Notes: generated from the letters alone by a model not told the origin. Shown: positions 8,083-16,205, counted from the stretch's first letter. The stretch: DNA of 36,767 nt from Salinicola sp. (GCA_002695065.1 NZNW01000102.1:1-36767), one strand, 5' to 3'. Numbers and translations are program-made.

Positions 8083-8109
8083 ATCCAAAAATGATCTTTT
8101 GGATTTTTT
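8083..8109 (+). promoter_or_regulatory. Attenuator-like AT-rich hairpin with T6 tail ahead of fucD
   Basis: ATCCAAAA (8083-8090) and TTTTGGAT (8097-8104) form an 8-bp stem with a 6-base loop, and a run of six T (8104-8109) starts at the stem end. It lies about 100 bases before the fucD start. The stem is AT-rich and hence weak. It could be an attenuator, or simply an operator or promoter element in an AT-rich patch. Confidence 0.35.
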
Positions 8110-8209
8110 AAAAATAGAAGACAAAAAAGCGTGTGACTTTCCGGTATTGAATGGCGTCCAGGCCACGAACTCCCCATCCCATCCTCTCCAGGCAAGGAAT
8201 CTCCTCGGC

Positions 8210-9508
8210 ATGCCCACGATTCAACGCGTCGAAGTTCAGGACATCCGCTTTCCGACCTCCCGCGAGCTGGACGGATCGGATGCGATGAACGCCGCGCCGG
8301 ACTACTCAGCCACCTACGTCATCCTGCACACCGATGCCGACGACGGTATTACCGGCCACGGCCTGACCTTCACCATCGGACGCGGCAACGAGATATGCGT
8401 CACCGCCGTCGAGTCGCTGGCGACGCGCCTGGAGGGACGTTCGCTGGCGGACATCACCGCCGACATGGGCGCGTACTGGCGGGAGCTCACCAGCGGGGAC
8501 AGTCAGTTGCGCTGGCTGGGGCCGGAGAAAGGCGTCATTCATCTGGCCTGCTCGGCGATGATCAACGCGATCTGGGACCTGTGGGCCAAGCGGGAAGGCA
8601 AGCCGGTGTGGAAGCTGCTGACCGACATGACGCCCGAGGAGCTGGTCCGCTGTCTCGATTTCCGCTTCGTCACCGATGCCTTGACGCCGGAAGAGGCGAT
8701 CGGCCTGCTCAAGCGCCGCGAAGCGGGCAAGGCCGAGCGCGAGGCCTTCATGCGCGAGCACGGCTATCCAGCCTACACCACCTCCGCCGGCTGGCTGGGC
8801 TACTCCGAGGAGAAGATGCGCTCGCTGTGCCGGGAGGCTATCGCGTCTGGCTGGGAGCACTTCAAGCAGAAGGTCGGCGGCGACATCGAAGAGGATCGAC
8901 GACGGGCCCGGATCCTGCGCGAGGAGATCGGCGAAGAGCGCCTGTTGATGATGGACGCCAATCAGATGTGGGACGTCGATGAGGCGATCGCCAACATGCG
9001 AAGGCTGGCCGAGTTCCGGCCACACTGGATCGAGGAGCCCACCAGCCCGGACGACGTGCTCGGGCATGCCGAGATTCGCCACCGGCTGGCACCGATCGGC
9101 GTCGCCACGGGCGAGCACTGCCATAACCGGGTGATGTTCAAGCAGCTCTTCCAGGCGGACGCGATCGATTTCTGCCAGCTGGATGCCGCCCGCCTGGGCG
9201 GACTCAACGAGGTGATCGTGGTGCTGCTGATGGCCGCGAAGTACGACATCCCGGTCTGCCCCCATGGCGGCGGCGTGGGCCTGTGCGAGTACACCCAGCA
9301 TATCTCCATGTTCGATTACATCGCCGTTTCCGGCTCGCTCGAGGGTCGCCTGCTGGAGTACGTCGACCACCTCCACGAGCACTTCGTCGACCCGGTTCGG
9401 ATCGATCGCGGGCACTACCAGGTACCGGACGCCGCCGGCTACGGCGTCACCATGAAAGCCAGTTCACTCGATGCCCACCGCTTTCCAGGCGGCAGCGCCT
9501 GGCAATAG
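8210..9508 (+). CDS. fucD: L-fuconate dehydratase-type enolase-superfamily enzyme
   Basis: Mg-dependent sugar-acid dehydratase of the enolase superfamily, 432 aa, predicted to convert L-fuconate to 2-keto-3-deoxy-L-fuconate in the cytosol. All catalytic residues are visible: KQK (K219, K221), metal ligands D249 (MMDAN), E275 (HWIEEP) and E302 (ATGEHC), then D325 and H352 (CPHGGG). These sit one residue beyond the numbering I recall for the Xanthomonas FucD, which supports the start at ATG 8210 (MPTIQRVEV); AAGGA lies 11 bases upstream. An in-frame extension to 8099 would add 37 unlike residues. Family members also accept L-galactonate, D-arabinonate and similar acids, so the physiological substrate is open. 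It leads the TRAP transporter genes and is divergent from LysR. Confidence 0.92.
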   Translation: MPTIQRVEVQDIRFPTSRELDGSDAMNAAPDYSATYVILHTDADDGITGHGLTFTIGRGNEICVTAVESLATRLEGRSLADITADMGAYWRELTSGDSQLRWLGPEKGVIHLACSAMINAIWDLWAKREGKPVWKLLTDMTPEELVRCLDFRFVTDALTPEEAIGLLKRREAGKAEREAFMREHGYPAYTTSAGWLGYSEEKMRSLCREAIASGWEHFKQKVGGDIEEDRRRARILREEIGEERLLMMDANQMWDVDEAIANMRRLAEFRPHWIEEPTSPDDVLGHAEIRHRLAPIGVATGEHCHNRVMFKQLFQADAIDFCQLDAARLGGLNEVIVVLLMAAKYDIPVCPHGGGVGLCEYTQHISMFDYIAVSGSLEGRLLEYVDHLHEHFVDPVRIDRGHYQVPDAAGYGVTMKASSLDAHRFPGGSAWQ

Positions 9509-9543
9509 CCCTTGTCACCGGACGCCCGCCCCCAGAGCATTCG

Positions 9544-9564
9544 GACGCCGCCGAGACCGGCGTC
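9544..9564 (+). repeat. Intergenic hairpin between fucD and dctP
   Basis: GACGCCG (9544-9550) and CGGCGTC (9558-9564) form a 7-bp GC stem with a 7-base loop in the 128-base gap. No T tract follows. It may be a processing or stability element separating fucD from the TRAP genes. No promoter could be recognised in the gap. Confidence 0.35.
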
Positions 9565-9636
9565 GCCATGCAGCAAGTCACTCACGCTATTCATGCCACT
9601 CACGCGAGAAGCGCCACCAAAGCTATGGAGCTGAAG

Positions 9637-10731
9637 ATGACAACAATCACATCCTTCCCCACCACTCCGCGCCCCAGTCGTGCCCGTTCCCGGTTGACGA
9701 CGCTGGTGATGGCAACGGTCCTGGGTCTGACTAGCCTCTCTGCCACCGCCGCTACCGAAATGCCGCCATTTCCGGAGGTGACCGGCGATGTCGTCGAGGG
9801 TGACGGCAACGATTACAGCCTCAAGTTCAATATCGGCCTGACCCAGTCCAGCGCCCAGTATCGCGGCCTGGAGTACTTCAAGAAGATCGTCGAGCAACGC
9901 AGTGACGGTCATATCCAAGTGCAGGCGTTCCATAGCGCGCAGCTGGGCGACGACCTGCAGTCGGTCAGTGCCCTCCAGGCCGGCACGCTGGAGATGACCG
10001 CGCCGTCCACCTCCCCCATGGTCAGCATGTTCCCGCAGTTCGCCGTGTTCGACCTGCCGTTCCTGTTCCCGACACCGGAAATCGCCGACAAGGTACTGGA
10101 CGGGGAGATCGGTCAGCAGATGCTGAAGGACGCCTCCACCAAGGGACTGGTCGCCATCGGCTGGGCCGAGAACGGCTATCGCCAGTTGACCAACAGCAAG
10201 CAGGCGGTGACCTCCCCCTCGGATCTGGATGGCTTGAAGGTTCGGACCATGCAGAACCCGATCCACCTGGACATCTGGCGCACGCTGGGCGCCAACCCGA
10301 CCCCGATGTCCTTCGCCGAACTGTTCACCGCGCTGGAGCAGGGAGTCGTCGACGGCCAGGAGAATCCGTGGATCACCATCGAATCCTCCAAGTTCAACGA
10401 GGTGCAGCAGTACGCCACCGAGACCAACCACGTCTACACGCCGTTCATCACGCTGGTGTCCGAGCGCTTCTGGAACCGGCTGCCGGAGAGCTATCAGCAA
10501 CTGCTGCGCGAGGCGGCCAAGCAGATGGGCGACTACGAGCGTCAGGTCAGCCGGACCCTCAATGACCAGATCAAGCAGGAGCTGAAAGATCAGGGCATGC
10601 AGGTCACCGAACTGACGCCGGAGCAGATCGCGACCTTCCAGGAGGATCTGGCGCCGGTCTACGACGATTGGCGTGACAAGATCGGCGGCGACTTGATCGA
10701 CCGTATTCGCGCTGAGTCCCAGGCTCAGTAA
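9637..10731 (+). CDS. TRAP transporter substrate-binding protein (DctP family)
   Basis: Periplasmic solute receptor of a TRAP carboxylate transporter, 364 aa. The N-terminus is a signal peptide: basic RPSRARSR, a hydrophobic core, and a likely cut after ATAA or SATA. Family features include the early FNIGLT strand, FHSAQLGDD, FDLPFLFPT, LDGLKVRTMQNP with the arginine that grips the ligand carboxylate, and ALEQGVVDGQENPW. ATG 9637 has GGAG 6 bases upstream (9627-9630); an ATG at 9625 in frame would overlap that site. DctQ and DctM follow. Position directly after fucD suggests a sugar-acid ligand (inference). Confidence 0.94.
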   Translation: MTTITSFPTTPRPSRARSRLTTLVMATVLGLTSLSATAATEMPPFPEVTGDVVEGDGNDYSLKFNIGLTQSSAQYRGLEYFKKIVEQRSDGHIQVQAFHSAQLGDDLQSVSALQAGTLEMTAPSTSPMVSMFPQFAVFDLPFLFPTPEIADKVLDGEIGQQMLKDASTKGLVAIGWAENGYRQLTNSKQAVTSPSDLDGLKVRTMQNPIHLDIWRTLGANPTPMSFAELFTALEQGVVDGQENPWITIESSKFNEVQQYATETNHVYTPFITLVSERFWNRLPESYQQLLREAAKQMGDYERQVSRTLNDQIKQELKDQGMQVTELTPEQIATFQEDLAPVYDDWRDKIGGDLIDRIRAESQAQ

Positions 10732-10740
10732 GTACCCGGT

Positions 10741-10772
10741 TCGCCGCAGGCGCCGACTCGCGCCTGCGGCGA
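10741..10772 (+). other. Strong intercistronic hairpin between dctP and dctQ
   Basis: A 12-bp perfect stem (10741-10752 with 10761-10772, core CGCCGCAGGCG) and 8-base loop starts 9 bases after the dctP stop and ends 12 bases before the dctQ Shine-Dalgarno. There is no T run. Such hairpins after binding-protein genes commonly protect the upstream message and lower downstream membrane-subunit expression; that role is inference. Confidence 0.6.
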
Positions 10773-10794
10773 TTGCGTGATCACGGAGGTCATG

Positions 10795-11283
10795 ATGAAT
10801 GCCGACTCGCCTTCCGCCCGGGGTCTCCTGGGCTGGCTACGCCAAACGCTGGAAATCGCCGCCGGGCTGCTAGTGCTGGGCGTGGTGTTCTGTGTCACGG
10901 CCAACGTCTTTGGCCGCTTCGTCCTCAACTATTCCTACACCTGGGCCGAGGAGCTCTCCCGGGTGCTCTTCATCTGGCTGGTGCTGCTCGGCGCCGGCGT
11001 CGGCAGCCTCGGCAACGAGCATGTGGCGGTCACCTTCTTCCGCGACAAGGCGCCCGCCGGGCTGCGCAAGGCCGCCGTACTGCTGAGCATCGCCATCATC
11101 TATGTCGTCTGCATCTGCATCCTGCTGGGGTTCAACGACGTCATCTCGGGCTACACCAGCGCCACGCCGATGCTGGGCATCCCGCAGACGTTTCTGTACA
11201 GCGCCATGCCGGTGATGGCGATCCTGACGATCATCGCCAACACCATCGCCCTGTTCTCCCTGTTCCGGAGCAAGACACCATGA
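10795..11283 (+). CDS. TRAP transporter small membrane subunit (DctQ)
   Basis: Small integral-membrane subunit, 162 aa with four hydrophobic segments (about residues 15-38, 49-66, 85-110 and 130-155). It carries the family signature FGRFVLNYSYTWAEELSRVLFIW. GGAGGT at 10785-10790 precedes tandem ATG codons at 10792 and 10795; the second gives better spacing. An in-frame GTG at 10777 has no ribosome site. It ends in an ATGA overlap with dctM. It forms the membrane complex with DctM that accepts substrate from the DctP receptor. Confidence 0.92.
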   Translation: MNADSPSARGLLGWLRQTLEIAAGLLVLGVVFCVTANVFGRFVLNYSYTWAEELSRVLFIWLVLLGAGVGSLGNEHVAVTFFRDKAPAGLRKAAVLLSIAIIYVVCICILLGFNDVISGYTSATPMLGIPQTFLYSAMPVMAILTIIANTIALFSLFRSKTP

Positions 11284-12536
11284 TTCTATGGAGCATTCTG
11301 ATAGGGCTGGCCATCTGTATCGTCATCGGCATGCCGATCTCGTTCGGTCTCGCGGCCATCAGCCTGTTCATCTTCTTCGAGTCCGGCTACGCGCTCTCGC
11401 CGATCGTGGCGCAGGCGGTCAATGGCCTGGACTCCTTCCCGCTGCTGGCCATCCCGCTGTTCATCCTGGTCGGGGAAGTCATGAGCGCCGGTGGCATCGC
11501 CACCCGCCTGGTTCGGCTGGCCAGCGCCCTGGTCGGATTCGTGGCCGGCGGCCTGGGCCAGGTCGCGGTGCTGACATCGATGTTCTTCGGCGGCATCAGC
11601 GGCTCGGCCGTGGCCGACGCTTCCGCCGTGGGCAGCATGATGATCGAGCCGATGAAGCAGCATCGCTACAGCGCGCCGCTGGCGACGGCCATCGTGGTGG
11701 CCGCGTCGGTGGTCGGCATCATCATCCCGCCCTCGATACCGATGATCCTGTTCGGCGTGGTCACCAATACCTCGATCTCGCAGCTGTTCATGGCGGGTAT
11801 CGTGCCGGGCATCCTGATCACGCTGGGGCTGGCGGTGACCACCTACGTCCAGTCGCGCAAGAACGGCCGCGGCCAACCGTTCTCGGTGCCGGAGCTGTTC
11901 GCGGCGTTGAAGGAAGCGCTGCTGGCGCTGCTGCTGCCGGTCATCATCGTCGGCGGAATTCTCTCGGGCGTCTTCACCCCGACGGAGAGCGCGGCGATCG
12001 CCCTGGTCTACGCCTTCGCGGTCTCGTTCTTCATCTACCGCAGCCTGACGCTGAAGCGTTTCTTCGAGCTCTGTATCGCCACCGGCAAGCTGACCGGCGT
12101 GGTGATGCTGCTGCTGGCCTTCGCCAGCGTTCTGGCCTGGCTGCTCACCGCCAACATGATCCCGCAGCAACTGGTGGTCAGCCTCTCCGCCATCACCGAG
12201 AACAAGCTTCTGCTGCTGCTGATCCTGTCGGGTTTCCTGCTGGTGGTCGGCTTCTTCATGGACCTGACGCCGGCAATGGTGATCCTGGCGCCGCTGATGA
12301 CGCCGGTGGTGGTCAAGCTGGGTATCGACCCGGTCTATTTCGGGGTGCTGATGTCGTTCATCCTCGGGATCGGCCTGATCACGCCTCCCGTGGGTACGGT
12401 GCTCTACGTCGGTTGCGGCGTCGGCAAGGTCGGCATGGAGAGCCTGGTCAAGAGTCTGCTCCCCTTCTACTTCACGTTGATCGCCCTGCTGGTGCTGTTC
12501 CTGCTCTTCCCCCAGGTCGTGCTCTGGTATCGCTGA
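11280..12536 (+). CDS. TRAP transporter large permease (DctM)
   Basis: Twelve-segment ion-transporter-superfamily permease, 418 aa, the channel subunit of the TRAP system. Typical motifs are PLLAIPLFILVGEVMSAGG, FGGISGSAVADASAVGSMM, the helix-break IIIPPSIPMILFGV, VFTPTESAAIALVYA and GLITPPVGTVLYVG. ATG 11280 overlaps the dctQ stop by 4 bases and GGAG (11267-11270) lies 9 bases upstream. The gene is followed after 53 bases by the FAD oxidoreductase, probably in the same transcript. TRAP systems are sodium-coupled, which suits a halophile. Confidence 0.95.
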   Translation: MILWSILIGLAICIVIGMPISFGLAAISLFIFFESGYALSPIVAQAVNGLDSFPLLAIPLFILVGEVMSAGGIATRLVRLASALVGFVAGGLGQVAVLTSMFFGGISGSAVADASAVGSMMIEPMKQHRYSAPLATAIVVAASVVGIIIPPSIPMILFGVVTNTSISQLFMAGIVPGILITLGLAVTTYVQSRKNGRGQPFSVPELFAALKEALLALLLPVIIVGGILSGVFTPTESAAIALVYAFAVSFFIYRSLTLKRFFELCIATGKLTGVVMLLLAFASVLAWLLTANMIPQQLVVSLSAITENKLLLLLILSGFLLVVGFFMDLTPAMVILAPLMTPVVVKLGIDPVYFGVLMSFILGIGLITPPVGTVLYVGCGVGKVGMESLVKSLLPFYFTLIALLVLFLLFPQVVLWYR

Positions 12537-12589
12537 GGCCTGTTTCGATGGGGAACGAGGGGTTTCGATAACGTTGCGAGAGGTGATTC

Positions 12590-14017
12590 ATGACCGTTCA
12601 GGCCACGCTGCTCGACGATCTGACCGCGATGCTGGGTTCGGGTGGGTTGCTGACCGACACCGACGACATGGAGCGCTACTGCGTCGACTGGCCGGGCTAC
12701 CGTGGCGCCGAACCGCTGGCGGTGGCACGCCCGGCGACGACGCGCCAGGTCGCCGACGTGGTGAGCTACTGCCATCGTCACGATGTGGCGCTGGTGCCCC
12801 AGGGCGGTCACAGCGGGCTGGTCGGCGGCGCCCTGCCCGACGTCGAGCGGCCGGAGCTCGTCGTCAGTCTCGAGCGAATGACGGCGATCCGCGATATCGA
12901 CCCCATCAACTTCACCATGAGCGTGGATGGCGGCTGCATCCTGCAGTCGGTGAAGGATGCCGCCGAAGCGGCGGATTGCGATTTTCCACTCTCGCTGGGC
13001 GCCCAGGGTAGCTGCCAGATCGGCGGTAACGTCTCGACCAACGCCGGCGGCCTCAACGTGCTGCGTTACGGCATGATGAGGCAACTGGTGCTGGGACTGG
13101 AGGTGGTACTGCCGGATGGACGCATCTACAACGGCATGAAGGCGCTGCACAAGGACAACACGGGCTACGATCTGAAGCAGCTTTTCATCGGTGCGGAGGG
13201 CACGCTCGGCATCGTGACCGGCGCGGTACTCAAGCTGTTCCCCCGGCCCCAGGTCAGTCGCAGCGCCCTGCTGGCCTGCCCCAGCGTGGCTGCCGTGCTC
13301 GAGCTCTACGCGCTGGCGCGACGCAGTTGCTGCGACCTGCTGACCGCCTTCGAGCTGGTGCCGCGCGCCTGCCTCGAGCTCGCCATGGAGGCCGCCCCCG
13401 ATCTGCGCGATCCGCTGGATGCACCGGCGCCGTATTACGTCCTGATGGAAGCCAGCGCCAGTGGACCGGCGGACCTGGACACGATGATCGAGGACCTGTT
13501 CGAGCGCGGACTCGCGGCCGGCCAGCTCACCGATGGCGTGCTCGCCACCAGCGAGGCCCAGGCCGGCAACCTCTGGCGCATCCGGGAAGCCATGCTGGAG
13601 GGCCAGCGCAATCGTGGCGAGCACCTGCGCACGGACGTCTCGCTGCCGATCTCGTCGTTGACGGCATTCCACCAACGCGCTGCCGACGCCATCCAGACAT
13701 TGTCTCCGCAAGCGACGATCATCGCCTATGGCCACATCGGCGACGGCAACCTGCACTTCAACATCCTGCCGCCCCCGGGACTCGATCCCGACGAGCGCTC
13801 GTCGCTGCTGCACGAGCTGGAGGAGCGCCTGTTCGAGATCGTCGCCGACTTCGACGGCAGCATCAGCGCCGAGCATGGCATCGGGCGGTTCAAACAGGCC
13901 GCCTTCCTGGAGACGCTCTCCGAGCCCGAGTACGACATCATGCGCGGCCTGAAGCGTCTCCTGGACCCCCGGTACCTGATCTCCCCTGGCCGGATTCTTC
14001 CCCGCCCCGCCGAGTGA
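12590..14017 (+). CDS. FAD-linked 2-hydroxyacid oxidoreductase (GlcD/D-lactate dehydrogenase-like)
   Basis: Flavoprotein of 475 aa with an N-terminal FAD_binding_4 (PCMH) domain and a C-terminal FAD-oxidase_C domain. Seen are the FAD loop PQGGHSGLVGGA, the segment QIGGNVSTNAGG, GAEGTLGIVT, and metal/substrate motifs GHIGDGNLHFN (first His at residue 382) and SAEHGIG. GAGAGG precedes ATG 12590. Relatives oxidise D-lactate, D-2-hydroxyglutarate or glycolate and feed electrons to the respiratory chain. No GlcE or GlcF partners are present, so true glycolate oxidase is less likely. In this island it could oxidise the 2-hydroxyacid released by keto-deoxy acid cleavage (inference). Confidence 0.9.
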   Translation: MTVQATLLDDLTAMLGSGGLLTDTDDMERYCVDWPGYRGAEPLAVARPATTRQVADVVSYCHRHDVALVPQGGHSGLVGGALPDVERPELVVSLERMTAIRDIDPINFTMSVDGGCILQSVKDAAEAADCDFPLSLGAQGSCQIGGNVSTNAGGLNVLRYGMMRQLVLGLEVVLPDGRIYNGMKALHKDNTGYDLKQLFIGAEGTLGIVTGAVLKLFPRPQVSRSALLACPSVAAVLELYALARRSCCDLLTAFELVPRACLELAMEAAPDLRDPLDAPAPYYVLMEASASGPADLDTMIEDLFERGLAAGQLTDGVLATSEAQAGNLWRIREAMLEGQRNRGEHLRTDVSLPISSLTAFHQRAADAIQTLSPQATIIAYGHIGDGNLHFNILPPPGLDPDERSSLLHELEERLFEIVADFDGSISAEHGIGRFKQAAFLETLSEPEYDIMRGLKRLLDPRYLISPGRILPRPAE

Positions 14018-14057
14018 CCCGGCCCCGGAAGCGTCCCCTTCTTTCAGGAAACGACTC

Positions 14058-14981
14058 ATGCAAGATCCCAGTGTCGAAAAAGATCGCCATGACGAAAGCC
14101 CACTGACCATCGGCTTCATCGGAACCGGCATCATGGGGGGCCCCATGGCGGCCCGCCTGGCGGATGTCGGCCATCGTGTCCAGGCCTGGAACCGCACGCC
14201 TGACAAACTGACACCGCTGCAGACGGCCGGCGTGATCGCGGCCCGATCCCCCGAAGCGGCTGCCCACGATGCCGATGTGGTCATCGTGATGCTGAGCGCC
14301 GGCCCCGTCTGCGATGAGATCCTGCTGGGCGAGACTGGCATCATCGCCGCGATGCGGCCAGGCAGCTGCCTGGTGGTGATGAGCTCGATCCCGGTGGACA
14401 CCGCCAAGGGGCAGGCGGAAGCCGCCAGCCTCCATGGCATCGGCTATCTCGATGCGCCGGTCTCCGGCGGCGAGCGCGGCGCCATCGAGGGCACGCTGGC
14501 GATCATGGTCGGCGGCGAGGCTTCGGTTTTCGAACGTCATCGCCCGCTGCTGGCGACCCTCGGCCGCCCGACCCACGTCGGCCCCGCCGGGAGCGGCCAG
14601 CTCGCCAAGCTCGCCAACCAGATGATCGTTGCCAACACCATCGCCACCGTTGCCGAGGCCCTGCTGCTGGTGGAACGCGGCGGGGCCGATCCCGCGCAGG
14701 TGCGTCAGGCGTTGATGGGCGGTTTCGCCGACTCGACCATTCTCGATCTCCATGGTCGGCGCATGCTGGAGGAGAGCTTCGCGCCGGGCGGCGCCGCAAA
14801 ATGGCAGTACAAGGACACCCAGACCGCAATGGCGCAGATCGCTCGGCTGTCACTCGACCTTCCCATGAGCCGCCAGGCGGATGCGCTGTTCGGCGACATG
14901 CTGGCGCATGGCGATGGCGACCTGGATCACAGCGCGCTGATCCGGGAGTTGCGCCGACGAAACGGCATGCCGGTCGATTGA
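14058..14981 (+). CDS. 3-hydroxyisobutyrate dehydrogenase/tartronate semialdehyde reductase-family protein
   Basis: NAD(P)-dependent beta-hydroxyacid dehydrogenase, 307 aa. It has a Rossmann motif IGFIGTGIMGGPMA at residues 18-31, substrate motif DAPVSGGERGA (about 132-142) and the catalytic lysine region GQLAKLANQ with K184. The NRT after the second strand suggests possible NADP(H) preference. CAGGA lies 8 bases before ATG 14058. It follows the FAD oxidoreductase by 40 bases and probably shares its transcript. GarR-type members reduce tartronate semialdehyde to glycerate, and others oxidise gamma- or beta-hydroxyacids. The context says sugar-acid breakdown, but the exact substrate cannot be told. 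Confidence 0.9.
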   Translation: MQDPSVEKDRHDESPLTIGFIGTGIMGGPMAARLADVGHRVQAWNRTPDKLTPLQTAGVIAARSPEAAAHDADVVIVMLSAGPVCDEILLGETGIIAAMRPGSCLVVMSSIPVDTAKGQAEAASLHGIGYLDAPVSGGERGAIEGTLAIMVGGEASVFERHRPLLATLGRPTHVGPAGSGQLAKLANQMIVANTIATVAEALLLVERGGADPAQVRQALMGGFADSTILDLHGRRMLEESFAPGGAAKWQYKDTQTAMAQIARLSLDLPMSRQADALFGDMLAHGDGDLDHSALIRELRRRNGMPVD

Positions 14982-14994
14982 GCTCGCGACACGA

Positions 14995-15016
14995 CGGGCA
15001 GCCGGCGATCTGCCCG
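14995..15016. terminator. Convergent-junction hairpin before the gntR stop
   Basis: CGGGCAG (14995-15001) and CTGCCCG (15010-15016) form a 7-bp stem with an 8-base loop in the 36-base gap between the converging HIBADH-like and gntR genes. No T tract is present, so termination is plausible but not shown. Confidence 0.4.
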
Positions 15017-15017
15017 G

Positions 15018-15998
15018 TTAGCGCTGGCTCAACCAGCGCAGGTATCCCGGCTCCCGCAGCTCGCCGGCATGCCGGAAGTTGGCCAGACGTTCCTGGACAA
15101 GTGCCTCGGAGTCCTTGATGTGCCGGTAGAGCGCTTCGCTGGCCTGCTCGGCGCGCCGCAGCTGCATCGCTTCGAAGACCTGCCGATGCGCGGCGAAGAA
15201 AGGGTCGCCCGGCGGCAGTTCGATCTCGCCCCCCAGCAGGTGCTTGCTGATCAGCAGGATCGGCCGCGTGCGCTGAAGCATGATCAGGATCTCGGTATTG
15301 CCGCCCTGCTCCAGCGCTTCGTGGTGGAGGTCGTTCTCCAGCGCATCGAGCTGGCTGGCCTCGATTCTGGGATATCTGGCCTGGGCCTGATCCAGACGGT
15401 CCAGATAGCGCTGGATCGACTTGTCGGCGATGCGCTCGCAGGCGCGCGCGATCATGAACGGCTCCAGTTGGCGTCGCGCATCGTAGAGCTGATGCAGCCG
15501 GTCGTCGTCCAGCGGCACCACGTTCCAGCTGCTGTACTTGATCTTCTCGACCACACCGAGAGACTGTAGCTGCAGTAGAATACGGTACGTGGTGGCGCGG
15601 CTGACGCCCAGCGACTTGGCCAGCTGCAGCTCGTTGAGCTCGAGTCGCCCCTTCATCGAGCAGAGCACGACGTCGTGCTCTACCCTCTCCGCCAGCGCGC
15701 GCCAGGAGTCCGTTCGCTTGACGGAGGAGCGGCCGCCCGCGGCCCGGAAATCGGCCGCCGTCAGCGATCGACGCACGACACTCCCCGGGGCCCGTCCCAC
15801 CAGGAATCCCCGTCCTTCGAAACGGCTGATGGCGCCCTCGTCGTGCAGCCGCCCCAGCGTCTGGCGCACCGGCGAGCGGCTCATGCCGAAGATATCGGCG
15901 ATGTTGCCCTCGAGCAGCACCAGGCCGGGCTCCAGGTGCCCACTGGCCATGCTGCGCAGCAGGGCCTCGTACAGTTGATCCTTGAGCGTCTTGGTCAT
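15018..15998 (-). CDS. GntR/FadR-type regulator with two winged-helix domains
   Basis: Regulator of 326 aa, unusually long for a GntR-FCD protein (usually 220-250 aa). A first winged helix spans residues about 4-68 (DIFGMSRSPVRQTLGRLHDEG). A second wHTH-like unit spans about 95-160 (LAKSLGVSRATTYRILLQLQ). An FCD-like effector domain follows from about 165, with D213, H216, H271 and H293 as possible metal ligands. ATG 15998 gives the normal start of the first domain; the ribosome site is weak. The palindrome GTATTGCATAC at 16064-16074 lies upstream and may mediate autoregulation. It closes the sugar-acid island and probably senses a carboxylate intermediate. Both the double domain and the target genes need care: the second unit could have lost DNA binding. 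Confidence 0.88.
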   Translation of the reverse strand: MTKTLKDQLYEALLRSMASGHLEPGLVLLEGNIADIFGMSRSPVRQTLGRLHDEGAISRFEGRGFLVGRAPGSVVRRSLTAADFRAAGGRSSVKRTDSWRALAERVEHDVVLCSMKGRLELNELQLAKSLGVSRATTYRILLQLQSLGVVEKIKYSSWNVVPLDDDRLHQLYDARRQLEPFMIARACERIADKSIQRYLDRLDQAQARYPRIEASQLDALENDLHHEALEQGGNTEILIMLQRTRPILLISKHLLGGEIELPPGDPFFAAHRQVFEAMQLRRAEQASEALYRHIKDSEALVQERLANFRHAGELREPGYLRWLSQR

Positions 15999-16063
15999 CG
16001 AACTGATTCCGCCACGTTTTCGGTGGACCTGAATCGGGACGTGCCACGATTCAGCGATAACGA

Positions 16064-16078
16064 GTATTGCATACAAAG
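16064..16078. promoter_or_regulatory. Candidate GntR autoregulatory operator
   Basis: GTAT-TGC-ATAC (16064-16074) is palindromic and lies 66 bases upstream of the gntR start. The longer word TATTGCATACAAAG resembles the site at 1531-1544 before tctC (11 of 14 identical). GntR-family operators are commonly short GT-N-AC palindromes. Confidence 0.4.
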
Positions 16079-16173
16079 ACCGTCACCGACTGTCAGACCT
16101 AGGTCCTGCCTCGAGACGGGTCGGAGACATCGCTCTCGGATCGCGCCGGGGAGGAGGCGACGTTACTGGACCC

Positions 16174-16205
16174 AAAAAAACGCCGCCCACGAGGTGGGCG
16201 GCGTT
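16174..16205 (-). terminator. Rho-independent terminator of the DEAD-box helicase gene
   Basis: On the minus strand a perfect 12-bp stem (core CGCCGCCCAC, plus coordinates 16179-16190 with 16194-16205) with a 3-base loop is followed by seven T residues (plus 16174-16180, partly within the stem). It lies 53 bases beyond the helicase stop codon. Confidence 0.92.

Noticed and set aside
8083-8109. Terminator of a gene upstream of fucD on the plus strand.
   Set aside because: No plus-strand gene ends there; the preceding gene is the divergent lysR, so it is reported only as an attenuator-like element.
9283-9636. N-terminal extension of the TRAP receptor frame into fucD.
   Set aside because: The extension lies in the fucD coding region in another frame; the signal peptide and GGAG site fix the start at 9637.
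12590-14017. Naming the flavoprotein glycolate oxidase subunit GlcD.
   Set aside because: The glcE and glcF partners are absent, and the same domain pair occurs in D-lactate and D-2-hydroxyglutarate dehydrogenases.
12467-14440. A 657-codon minus-strand open frame.
   Set aside because: It covers the FAD oxidoreductase and HIBADH-like genes antisense and shows no recognisable domain.
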